From contig JAQTSP010000022.1 in assembly GCA_028711205.1 (NCBI GenBank), forward strand, positions 1-9,149: 9,149 nucleotides of DNA, given 5' to 3'. The first letter of the stretch is position 1. The number at the start of each line of letters is the position of its first letter. Shown in pieces: positions 1 through 6,439 of the stretch. The notes below the pieces were generated by a model. That model searched no databases, was not told the origin of the DNA, and was given only the letters and a program-made list of their open reading frames with translations. A program made the translations under genes and the position numbers. Source of the DNA: Eubacteriales bacterium. Lineage in GTDB: Bacteria > Bacillota > Clostridia > Christensenellales > SZUA-584.

Positions 1-489
1 GCAGATATCTTTGGCATACCGGTTGCCGTTATAATCGCAGCTGTTTTGGTTTTTCTCTTTCATCTTTTGATGACCCGTACTTCCTATGGCCGTAACCTGT
101 ACGCAATCGGAGGCGACTATGACGTTGCGGTATATTCGGGAATCAACGCAGTGAGACAGAAGTGGCTCGCATTCATTATAAGTGGCATGACGGCTGCGTT
201 AGGCGGAATCATGTTTTCCGCACGTTTCAACGCCGCATCTGCAGTTCACGGGGATATGACTGCATACATTGTAAACGCCAGCGTGGTTATCGGTGGTACG
301 TCCTTTGCTGGTGGAATCGGTGGAATACTGCCTTCTGTCATTGGCATAGTTTTGTTTAACGCTATTGAAAATGCTATGAACCTTCTGGCGCTTGGATCAT
401 ATACGCAGATGACGATACAGGGTATTTTGATCGTAGTAATTATTGGTATAGAACTGTTTTCAATAAAACGCAGAAGAGAAAAAGTATAA
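1..489 (+). CDS. ABC transporter permease, RbsC/XylH type (5' end outside window)
   Basis: The frame is open from base 1 to the TAA at 487-489, so this is the C-terminal ~162 residues of a longer protein (family members are usually 310-400 aa). It is very hydrophobic, with about four membrane segments. It carries the family signature of the sugar/nucleoside-type import permeases: TSYGRNLYAIGG, then a YSGI stretch, then ISGMTAALGGIMFSAR, and a glycine-rich IGGTSFAGGIGG loop. It ends in a basic cytoplasmic tail (IKRRREKV). Such permeases form the membrane channel of an importer with a periplasmic-type binding protein and a double-domain ATPase, whose genes would lie to the left. The substrate cannot be told from this piece; ribose, xylose and other sugars are all possible. 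It lies 35 bases before a broken small gene and upstream of a hydantoinase-like gene, so the left block may once have been one uptake-and-catabolism operon. Confidence 0.88.
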   Translation, partial: ADIFGIPVAVIIAAVLVFLFHLLMTRTSYGRNLYAIGGDYDVAVYSGINAVRQKWLAFIISGMTAALGGIMFSARFNAASAVHGDMTAYIVNASVVIGGTSFAGGIGGILPSVIGIVLFNAIENAMNLLALGSYTQMTIQGILIVVIIGIELFSIKRRREKV

Positions 490-524
490 GTTTTATTGAA
501 ATTCATAATATGAGGAATAAAGAA

Positions 525-734
525 ATGAGTAATACAATAAGGCTGCGGTTCACAATAAGGTGGAAGAAAGCGGTAAGCTAAACAGTGAGGAAAAGGATGT
601 TCCAAAAGTCATCAATCAAAAGGTAGTAATCGCTTCAGGCGGCGCCCATACGTACGGGTTGCTGCTTCCTGGAAGGGGTACTTGACGTAAACAACCTTGT
701 GAAAACCGTAGAAAAAATAAAAAGCCTTGCCTGA
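525..734 (+). pseudogene. Broken small reading frame (about 69 codons, two compensating frameshifts)
   Basis: An ATG at 525 follows an AGGA box, but its frame stops at 579. A second frame (codons from 533, stop at 683-685) reads like real protein: NKAAVHNKVEESGKLNSEEK followed by DVPKVINQKVVIASGGAHTYG. Near 657-660 the protein-like reading returns to the original frame as CCFLEGVLDVNNLVKTVEK, ending at TGA 732-734. The first and last parts share one frame and the middle is displaced, so one lost base near 532 and one extra base near 659 would restore an uninterrupted protein of about 69 residues. It would sit 13 bases ahead of the hydantoinase-like gene, consistent with cotranscription. I do not recognise the family. 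It may be a decayed gene or a sound gene with two sequencing or assembly indels. The reconstruction is inference. Confidence 0.45.
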
Positions 735-747
735 AAGTGAAGAGCCA

Positions 748-2721
748 ATGTCATTTATTTTGGGTATTGATACCGGAGGAACCTATACAGACGGAGTAGT
801 CGTCGACACCGTGCAAAAAAAGGTGCTGGTGAAGGCTAAAGCCTTTACCACAAAATATGATTTGACGGCAGGTATCGGCAATTGTATTGACGGTATTGAT
901 TCCGGATACTTAAAAAAGACTAAACTCATATGCCTTTCAACGACGCTTGCAACCAATGCGATTGTTGAGGGCAAAGGCGGGAAGATTGGCTTGCTTGTCA
1001 CAGGCGGCAACATTGAGGATAAACTGCCTGCATGCTTCTGGCGAAAGCTTCGGGGCAAGCTCGACATAAAAGGAAAAGTAAAAGAGGAGCTTGACGAAAA
1101 GGAAGTATCCGAATCAATCGAATACTTGATAAAGCAAAAAATAGATGCTCTCGCCATATCAGGGTTTGCAAGCGTCAGGAACCCGGTCCATGAACTGAAA
1201 ATAAAAGAGATAGCCCGCCAAAAAACGCAAATACCCGTCGTATGCGCCCATGAGCTTTCGTTGGCATTGGGGTTTCACGAGCGGACAGTGACCGCTGTAC
1301 TGGACGCGAGGCTTATACCGGTAATAAGCGAACTTATCATGGCTACCGGGAAGGTGCTTGAGACAAAAGGCATAAAAGCGCAGATCATGGTCGTTAAAGG
1401 AGACGGAAGCCTGATGAACGGAGATTCCGCTTTAAACAAGCCCATCGAAACTATAATTTCGGGTCCGGCTGCAAGCATAATCGGCTGCATGTTCCTTACC
1501 GGAAAAAAAGATGCCATGATCGTAGACATGGGGGGGACTACTACGGACATCGCTAATCTGCATAAAGGCGCAGTAAAGATACGAAAAAACGGTGCGAAGG
1601 TAGGGGGGTGGAGCACGCAAATAAGGGCGGCCGAAGTTTGTACATTCGGTATCGGAGGAGACAGCTATATTCAAGTTGACTCCAAAGGCGGCATAACAGT
1701 AGGTCCCAAGAGGGTCAGGCCTTTATGCGTAGCGGGAGAAGAATATCCGAATTTGCTCAACGAGCTTACAAGCATAAGGAAAGATCCTTCTTATGAGATG
1801 TTTTCTGAGCAGGAAGTCGACTGTTTTTCATATATAAGATGCCCGGACAGATCAGCGCTTACCGGACAGGATAAAAAGATCGTAGAGCTTCTGGACGACG
1901 GCCCGCACAGCGCTTTATATCTGGCTGCGAAGCTTAAAAAAGATGTTGAGAGCCTGAATCTGTCCTGTCTGGTCGATTCAGGATTGCTGGAAAGAATTTC
2001 GTTTACGCCGACAGATGTACTGCATGCAATGGATAAGTTCAATGAGTGGGATGAAATGATTGCGAAAGCCGCTGCGAAAATACTGGCATTCAAAACAGCC
2101 GTAAATGTTGATGACTTTATCCAGAATGTATATGGCAGAATCATTGAAGAGCTTACATTGTCCTGTATACAAAGTATAGCTGATTTTGAGAAGCAGGAGT
2201 TTGATATACGTAAGGACACAACGGCGAGATACTTTTTTGAGAAAGCGTTTGATTCCCGGAAACAGGAGTTGATGAAGTCAGTTTTTCATCTGAAAAAGCC
2301 TGTGGTCGCGGTCGGAGCGCCCGCCCATGCATGGATGAAACCCGTTTGTGACAACCTGAACGCACATTTAGTAGTACCCGAACATGCTGAAGTGGCAAAC
2401 GCGGTAGGAGCGGCGGCGGGCAAAGTAATAGAGACGGCGGAGGCATTAATACGTCCTGACAATAAAGGCAGGGAAGAATATATACTTCATTTGCCGGACG
2501 GCAGCAGGACTTTTGATGAGCTGCAGCAGGCCAAGGACTATGCGTTGCCTTATATAAGGAAATATGTTGAATTTCTTGTAAGGAAAGAGGGCGGCGGCGA
2601 TATCAGTACATTTGATAATGTTGAAGATATTTATGTCAAAGGCACAAGAACCGGCAAGGGGGTATACGTCGAGACCAGAATAAGTATGACTGCGGTAGGC
2701 GACCCTTTGTGGAAAAAATAA
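748..2721 (+). CDS. Hydantoinase/oxoprolinase-family ATPase (HyuA-like)
   Basis: This 657-residue protein has the acetate-kinase/Hsp70-like ATPase layout of the hydantoinase A/oxoprolinase family. The N-terminal phosphate-binding loop is GIDTGGTYTDGVVVD (residues 6-20). An STTLATNAIVEG motif follows (64-75), then FHERTVTAVLDARLIP (176-191), the ISGPAAS loop (237-243), the second phosphate loop VDMGGTTTDIA (259-269), and GAKVGGWSTQIRAAEV with GIGGDS (282-306). Residues about 372-430 look like a winged-helix insert ending in FTPTDVLHAM, and the C-terminal ATPase lobe contains VPEHAEVANAVGAAAG (543-558). Characterised relatives open hydantoin or 5-oxoproline rings with ATP, usually with a B subunit; none is visible here, so the substrate is open. 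I prefer ATG 748 over the upstream in-frame TTG (727) because family homology begins at MSFILGIDTGG. The ribosome site is weak (GAAGAG). No good terminator follows. Confidence 0.9.
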   Translation: MSFILGIDTGGTYTDGVVVDTVQKKVLVKAKAFTTKYDLTAGIGNCIDGIDSGYLKKTKLICLSTTLATNAIVEGKGGKIGLLVTGGNIEDKLPACFWRKLRGKLDIKGKVKEELDEKEVSESIEYLIKQKIDALAISGFASVRNPVHELKIKEIARQKTQIPVVCAHELSLALGFHERTVTAVLDARLIPVISELIMATGKVLETKGIKAQIMVVKGDGSLMNGDSALNKPIETIISGPAASIIGCMFLTGKKDAMIVDMGGTTTDIANLHKGAVKIRKNGAKVGGWSTQIRAAEVCTFGIGGDSYIQVDSKGGITVGPKRVRPLCVAGEEYPNLLNELTSIRKDPSYEMFSEQEVDCFSYIRCPDRSALTGQDKKIVELLDDGPHSALYLAAKLKKDVESLNLSCLVDSGLLERISFTPTDVLHAMDKFNEWDEMIAKAAAKILAFKTAVNVDDFIQNVYGRIIEELTLSCIQSIADFEKQEFDIRKDTTARYFFEKAFDSRKQELMKSVFHLKKPVVAVGAPAHAWMKPVCDNLNAHLVVPEHAEVANAVGAAAGKVIETAEALIRPDNKGREEYILHLPDGSRTFDELQQAKDYALPYIRKYVEFLVRKEGGGDISTFDNVEDIYVKGTRTGKGVYVETRISMTAVGDPLWKK

Positions 2722-2921
2722 GATTAAGATACCGTCGGATTCCGGTAGGGGATATATACACATTTACTTTGGAAAGTTCGAGCGCCTCCGTTTTGTTTCA
2801 TCCTTCTGCCAATGTTTAGAATGTCTGCGCGGCAGAGATCAAAAATAATACCGAGGTTATCAAGCTAAACACCGGATATCGAGACGACGTAAAAAATTTC
2901 CTTGAAATATTCGGGCTATGA
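2709..2921 (+). pseudogene. Small reading frame of about 70 codons interrupted by one TAG
   Basis: A single frame runs from a GTG at 2709, which overlaps the end of the hydantoinase-like gene by 13 bases, to TGA at 2919-2921. It is broken only by TAG at 2817-2819. Before the stop it reads VEKIRLRYRRIPVGDIYTFT and continues to LFHPSANV; after it, NVCAAEIKNNTEVIKL and then NTGYRDDVKNFLEIFGL. Both halves look like real protein in composition, and the reading frame is the same on both sides. This suggests one gene with a single nonsense mutation (for example CAG to TAG). Readthrough, or a translated UAG, is a remote alternative. I do not recognise the family. A GTG start with no clear ribosome site suggests translational coupling to the gene before it. 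Together with the tRNA fragment and terminator, it accounts for the 371 bases between 2722 and 3092. Confidence 0.4.
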
Positions 2922-2939
2922 AATGGCCTTGACAATAAT

Positions 2940-2983
2940 TCTTAATCAGGGTGTCTGGGGTTCGAGCCCCCAATCGCCTACTA
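2940..2983 (+). other. 3' half of a tRNA-Lys(CTT) gene, probable attachment-site scar
   Basis: Starting in the anticodon loop, the sequence shows CTTAA, the 3' anticodon-stem strand TCAGG (2946-2950), a five-base variable loop GTGTC, and a perfect T arm (stem TGGGG 2956-2960 with CCCCA 2968-2972, loop TTCGAGC). An acceptor strand ATCGCCT, an A discriminator and CTA in place of CCA follow. CTTAATCAGG with this T arm is what I know of tRNA-Lys(CUU). The 5' half is absent: no AGGCGAT-type acceptor strand, D arm or matching CCTGA anticodon strand lies just upstream, although CCTTGA at 2927-2932 is a faint remnant. It is therefore not a functional tRNA. The stretch from anticodon loop to 3' end is the segment that tyrosine integrases commonly duplicate at island boundaries, so I infer an old att site. 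Confidence 0.72.
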
Positions 2984-2986
2984 AGG

Positions 2987-3018
2987 AAAAGCCTTTTAAA
3001 ACGGGCTTTTTTATTTTT
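2987..3018 (+). terminator. Intrinsic terminator after the tRNA-Lys fragment
   Basis: A seven-pair stem, AAAAGCC (2987-2993) with GGCTTTT (3004-3010), encloses a ten-base loop and runs into a T-rich tract broken by one A. It sits directly after the tRNA fragment, as expected for the original tRNA gene's terminator. It would isolate the three-gene operon downstream from transcription of the left block. Confidence 0.75.
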
Positions 3019-3092
3019 GTAAAAAACCAGCGTGTTTTTATGCATATTTTCATATTAAGGCGCAAGAATAAAAAGCAGACGGAGGGTAATTT

Positions 3093-4043
3093 ATGAAGAT
3101 CGGCATACCAAAAGGGCTGCTATATTCAAAATATCACGTGTTTGCAAAAACATTTTTTGAGGAGATCGGTGCGGAGATCGTCGAATCGCCGGATACGAAC
3201 AGGGAAATACTTGATAGCGGCGTCAAATACTGCGTTGATGATGCCTGCCTGCCGATCAAAGTATTTCACGGACATGTCGCATGGCTGCGGGGCAAATGTG
3301 ATTATATTCTTGTTCCAAGGTTCATGAGCATGGAAAAAAGAAAATCGGTATGCCCGATGTTTTGCGGTCTCATCGAGATGATAAAAAACAGTCTTCCAGA
3401 AACGCCCCGTCTTATTGACTGCCCGGTCTACTCGCTGGAGGAAAAAAGCATTCGAACATGGGCGGAAAAAGCGGGGCAGTGCCTGACAACAAATATAACG
3501 GCGTTACGGTCTGCGTTTTATATCGCGATGAATAAACAAAAAGAATACCGGTCAGGGTTCATCGATAATACGTGCGTATACAAAACGGCACTGATCGGAC
3601 ATACGTATCTTATACACGACCGTTTTATCAATATGAACCTTGTCAATAAACTGCATAATCTGGGAATCGGTGTTTTGACACATGAATACGCAGGAAATGC
3701 GGGCGTCAAAGCGGAGGCCGGCAAACTGTTCAAGCAGCCATTCTGGTATTTCGCGCGTCAGTATTATGGCGCCGCGGTTCATTTATACAGGAGACAAAAG
3801 GTCGATGGCATCATATACGTCTCGGCATTTTCGTGCGGCATAGATTCCGTGGTTGTTGAGCTGATAAAGGACGCGATCGAAGATTTTCCGTTTATGATAT
3901 TGAAAATTGACGAACATACCGGGGAAGCCGGATTTAACACAAGACTCGAAGCATATGCAGACATGCTGAAAAGGAGGGCGCCGGTTGGTTGTCACGATTC
4001 CGCGTCTGGGCAACACATATTTAGCCGCCAAAGCATTGTTTGA
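3093..4043 (+). CDS. DUF2229-type acyl-CoA dehydratase activase-related protein (first paralogue)
   Basis: This 316-residue protein belongs to the CoA-activase-associated family found beside or fused to 2-hydroxyacyl-CoA dehydratase activators. Evidence is the N-terminal MKIGIPKGLLYSKYHVFAKT followed by a cysteine-bearing CVDDACLPIK (47-56), the PRFMSMEKRKSVCPMFCGL segment (75-93, Cys87 and Cys91), SAFSCGIDS (244-252), and the C-terminal KIDEHTGEAGFNTRLEAYAD motif (271-290). The cysteines could bind an iron-sulfur cluster, but that is inference. The ATG is well placed behind GGAGGG (3081-3086). It is the first gene of the operon. The family match ends near residue 295; the last ~20 residues are read from DNA that also encodes the start of the next gene, an unusually long 59-base overlap. 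The reaction and redox partner are unknown. Confidence 0.82.
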   Translation: MKIGIPKGLLYSKYHVFAKTFFEEIGAEIVESPDTNREILDSGVKYCVDDACLPIKVFHGHVAWLRGKCDYILVPRFMSMEKRKSVCPMFCGLIEMIKNSLPETPRLIDCPVYSLEEKSIRTWAEKAGQCLTTNITALRSAFYIAMNKQKEYRSGFIDNTCVYKTALIGHTYLIHDRFINMNLVNKLHNLGIGVLTHEYAGNAGVKAEAGKLFKQPFWYFARQYYGAAVHLYRRQKVDGIIYVSAFSCGIDSVVVELIKDAIEDFPFMILKIDEHTGEAGFNTRLEAYADMLKRRAPVGCHDSASGQHIFSRQSIV

Positions 4044-5079
4044 GGCGCTGGAGATACCATATATCATCCCTGATAACAACAGTAAAAGCACACTGGAAAC
4101 GGGCGCGCGCCTGTCACCCGAAGAGATATGCCTACCCTTCAAAATTATGATGGGCAATTATATCGAATGCATCAAAAAGGGCGCGGATACGATCGTTATG
4201 ACAGGAAGCTGCGGCCCCTGCCGTTTTGGCGAATATTGCGAGCTTCAGATGAAGCTGTTAAAAAAGCTCGGAATTGACGCCAAAATCATTGTCATCGATT
4301 CTCCGGCCGAAATCGGCAAAGAAGCGTTATGGAACAGGATATCGGAGATATCCGGCGCCAGCAGTATGCGCAGAATGGAGAAACTAAAGTCATTATATCA
4401 GGCGGTCAATATATTGTCGTTAGCCGATCAGGTCGATGCGACGGCACATCATCTTGCCGGCTATGAGAGAAACAAAGGTGAATGCAAACGGCTTTTAACA
4501 GAATGTAAATCCGAGGCTTTAAAATGCAACGGCCCCGTATCAATGCGAAAGGTGTTGACGAAATATCTTCATAACCTTAAAAAAATCAATGTTGATAAAA
4601 CGCGTGATCCGATAAGTATCACATTGATCGGAGAAATCTATTCGATGATAGAGCCCTTCGGGAACTTGGATATCGAAGAAAAGCTGATGGAATACGGTGT
4701 GTCGTCAATCAGGCATGTCACGACAAGCTGGTGGATACGCGACCTGATCTTCAAACCACTCAAGCTCAATTCGCCGGATGTGAGGATTAATTCGAAAGCG
4801 TACCTGCCATACAGTGTTGGCGGGCATGCGCGCGAGTCGATCGCGCATGCCGTGAAAGCCGAAGCTGAAAAAAGCGACGGTATTATACAGATCTACCCGT
4901 TGGGGTGTATGCCGGAAATCGTTGCAAAATCAATTTTGCCGACCATTCGCAAGGAAAAGGATATCCCTGTCATGACACTCGTGATCGACGAGATGACAGG
5001 AGAGGCGGGATATCTGACACGAATAGAGGCATATCTCGACATGCTTGAAGCCAGGAAAAAAAGGAGGCTGATCGTTTGA
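3985..5079 (+). CDS. CoA-activase-related protein, DUF2229 family (second paralogue)
   Basis: The start is TTG at 3985, behind AGGAGG at 3972-3977, giving 364 residues. The start lies inside the first gene, so the two are probably translationally coupled. The protein shows LSPEEICLPFKIMMGNYIE (43-61), a cysteine motif TGSCGPCRFGEYC (73-85: Cys76, Cys79, Cys85), YPLGCMPEIVAKSILP (304-319), and IDEMTGEAGYLTRIEAYLDM (334-353). The last motif closely parallels the C-terminus of the preceding protein, so the two are paralogues and may form a heterodimer. In the known fused activase-related proteins the equivalent regions lie in one chain with the ATPase. The cysteine sets resemble iron-sulfur ligands, but no cluster type can be assigned from sequence. 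It ends in a four-base TTGA overlap with the ATPase gene. The substrate is unknown. Confidence 0.85.
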   Translation: MVVTIPRLGNTYLAAKALFEALEIPYIIPDNNSKSTLETGARLSPEEICLPFKIMMGNYIECIKKGADTIVMTGSCGPCRFGEYCELQMKLLKKLGIDAKIIVIDSPAEIGKEALWNRISEISGASSMRRMEKLKSLYQAVNILSLADQVDATAHHLAGYERNKGECKRLLTECKSEALKCNGPVSMRKVLTKYLHNLKKINVDKTRDPISITLIGEIYSMIEPFGNLDIEEKLMEYGVSSIRHVTTSWWIRDLIFKPLKLNSPDVRINSKAYLPYSVGGHARESIAHAVKAEAEKSDGIIQIYPLGCMPEIVAKSILPTIRKEKDIPVMTLVIDEMTGEAGYLTRIEAYLDMLEARKKRRLIV

Positions 5080-6116
5080 AAGAAGGCAGCCTGGGAATCG
5101 ACGTCGGTTCTGTCAGCACAAATCTCGTTGTGATCGATAAAAATGACAATATCGTTGAGAAAATATATCTGAGGACAGGCGGCCGCCCGATCAACGCGCT
5201 GAAAAAAGGGATGTCCATGCTGAGCAATCATTTTGAAGACGCAAAGATCACAGCATCAGGTACGACAGGCAGCGGCAGACAGCTGGCCGGCGCTCTGATC
5301 GGCGCGGATGTCGTCAAAAACGAAATCACGGCCCATGCCGTCGCCGCCTGCCGTATCGTGCCAAACGTGCATACCATACTCGAGATCGGTGGTCAGGATT
5401 CAAAGATCATATTTTTAAAAGACGGCGTCGTCTGCGATTTTGCGATGAACACGGTATGTGCGGCGGGTACGGGTTCGTTTCTCGACAGGCAGGCGTCACG
5501 TCTTGAGATACCGATCGAAGAGTTCGGCAGCTACGCGCTCCGCTCAAAATCGCCGGTCCGCATCGCCGGGCGCTGTGCTGTTTTTGGGGAGTCGGATATG
5601 ATCAGCAAGCAGCAGACAGGGCACAGCAACGAAGACATTATCGCGGGACTCTGCGACGCCATGGTGCGCAACTATCTTTGCAATCTGGCCAAGGGTAAAG
5701 AGATCGCCGCGCCGATCATATTTCAGGGCGGCGTGGCCGCAAATATCGGCATCGTGGCCGCATTTGAAAAGGCGCTCATAAAAAAAGTGATCATACCGCA
5801 GCACTATGATGTGATGGGTGCATACGGCGCCGCGATATTGGCGAAGGAAGAAGTTAGAAAATCAAACAAAACGACGCGATTTTTCGGGTTTGGCCATATC
5901 AAACAGGATTTTATGACGCGCAGTTTTGAGTGCCGTGATTGCACGAACAGGTGTGAGGTGATACAGATTAAATCTGATCATGGCACGATCGCGCATTGGG
6001 GCGACAGGTGCGGCAAATGGGGCGGCGCGGGCGTGCGCAACCAAAATAATAGTAAAGTGACTACGCACAACAGCTGCCCAAAAAATGTTGAGGAAATAGT
6101 AAAAACGAAAGGATAG
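5076..6116 (+). CDS. BadF/BadG/BcrA/BcrD-type ATPase, 2-hydroxyacyl-CoA dehydratase activase-like
   Basis: This 346-residue ASKHA-fold ATPase has phosphate loop 1 GIDVGSVSTN (7-16), GTTGSGR (62-68), EIGGQDSK (103-110), NTVCAAGTGSFLDRQ (125-139), AGRCAVFGESDMI (164-176) and a C-terminal FQGGVAANIG nucleotide loop (216-225). Cys128 and Cys167 sit where HgdC-type activators bind a [4Fe-4S] cluster across a homodimer. Such activators hydrolyse ATP to push a low-potential electron onto a partner enzyme. Beyond the usual ~260 residues there is a tail with CRDCTNRC (286-293) and Cys312 in GDRCGKW, which looks like an extra metal or cluster site. The TTG start at 5076 overlaps the previous stop and follows AGGAGG. 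No HgdA/HgdB-like dehydratase is nearby, so the two paralogues just upstream are the obvious candidate partners. Confidence 0.9.
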   Translation: MKEGSLGIDVGSVSTNLVVIDKNDNIVEKIYLRTGGRPINALKKGMSMLSNHFEDAKITASGTTGSGRQLAGALIGADVVKNEITAHAVAACRIVPNVHTILEIGGQDSKIIFLKDGVVCDFAMNTVCAAGTGSFLDRQASRLEIPIEEFGSYALRSKSPVRIAGRCAVFGESDMISKQQTGHSNEDIIAGLCDAMVRNYLCNLAKGKEIAAPIIFQGGVAANIGIVAAFEKALIKKVIIPQHYDVMGAYGAAILAKEEVRKSNKTTRFFGFGHIKQDFMTRSFECRDCTNRCEVIQIKSDHGTIAHWGDRCGKWGGAGVRNQNNSKVTTHNSCPKNVEEIVKTKG

Positions 6117-6133
6117 GAGACTACTTCTTATCC
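6101..6133 (-). terminator. Hairpin across the convergent stop codons, terminator for tlp
   Basis: GGATAGGAG (6111-6119) pairs with TTCTTATCC (6125-6133) over nine positions including two G-T pairs, with a five-base loop. It spans both the TAG of the ATPase gene and the TAG of tlp. Read on the minus strand it is followed by TTTCGTTTTTA, a usable U tract, so it probably terminates tlp. On the plus strand no T run follows, so it would stop readthrough from the left only weakly. Confidence 0.5.
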
Positions 6134-6345
6134 TCCATCGCGGCTGCCTCGTCTTTTATCTCATGGCGCATGCCGTCAAGCGCTCTTCTTCTTCTTTCAT
6201 TCTTTTCTGTAAGAGTCTTCTTCATTTTTTTGTCGGTTGTCTTTGAGATCATCTCGTCCGCAAGCTCCATATTGTATATCGTCTTGTCGATATTTCTTTG
6301 TATTCTTTCCATATTGTTTCTTCGGTCATCCGGTTTGTTTTTCAT
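6121..6345 (-). CDS. tlp: Small acid-soluble spore protein Tlp
   Basis: This 74-residue, highly charged, helical protein has the Tlp family pattern: KPDDRRNNMERIQRNIDKT near the N-terminus (residues 4-22), a central MELADEMI segment, EKNERRRRAL (48-57), and the C-terminal HEIKDEAAAMEDK. The order and spacing match what I know of Bacillus Tlp (PDDRSDN, EKNARRE, IQDESAA). Tlp is a minor spore-core protein made in the forespore during sporulation; its presence marks an endospore former. The ATG at 6343-6345 follows a GGGAG ribosome site about nine bases upstream. It is convergent with the ATPase gene, with only four bases between the two stop codons, and divergent from the leucine operon. Confidence 0.88.
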   Translation of the reverse strand: MKNKPDDRRNNMERIQRNIDKTIYNMELADEMISKTTDKKMKKTLTEKNERRRRALDGMRHEIKDEAAAMEDKK

Positions 6346-6376
6346 AATACATACTCCCTGAAAGATTTTTATTATA

Positions 6377-6406
6377 TATTATGGGACAAATGAGTCCGTT
6401 TTATGA
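6377..6406 (-). promoter_or_regulatory. Candidate sigma-G promoter for tlp
   Basis: On the minus strand TCATA (6402-6406) lies 18 bases before CATAATA (6377-6383). The forespore sigma-G consensus is roughly GHATR and CATNNTA, so the -10 is a full match and the -35 matches four of five. The predicted start near 6370 leaves a short leader with the ribosome site before the tlp ATG. This fits the known forespore expression of tlp. The AT-rich context lowers confidence. Confidence 0.5.
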
Positions 6407-6439
6407 TTAATATTTTACAAATACTTTTTCAAATTTCTG

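Noticed and set aside
1978..2219. Open frames antisense to the hydantoinase-like gene
   Set aside because: Shadows of a clear coding gene, with no ribosome site or family features.
2730..2747. Inverted repeat TACCG/CGGTA after the hydantoinase-like gene as a terminator
   Set aside because: Only five pairs with an eight-base loop and no T run; it also lies inside the broken small reading frame.
3017..3048. Possible promoter for the activase operon (TTGTAA with TATGCA, or GCATATT as a sigma-E -35)
   Set aside because: The -10 match is poor in the first case and no CATACAAT-like -10 follows at the right distance in the second. A promoter is expected between the terminator and 3093, but I cannot place it.
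2902..3096. Open frames of about 60 codons on both strands across the tRNA fragment and terminator
   Set aside because: They translate the tRNA T arm and terminator stem into peptide; this is a classic spurious call around tRNA genes.
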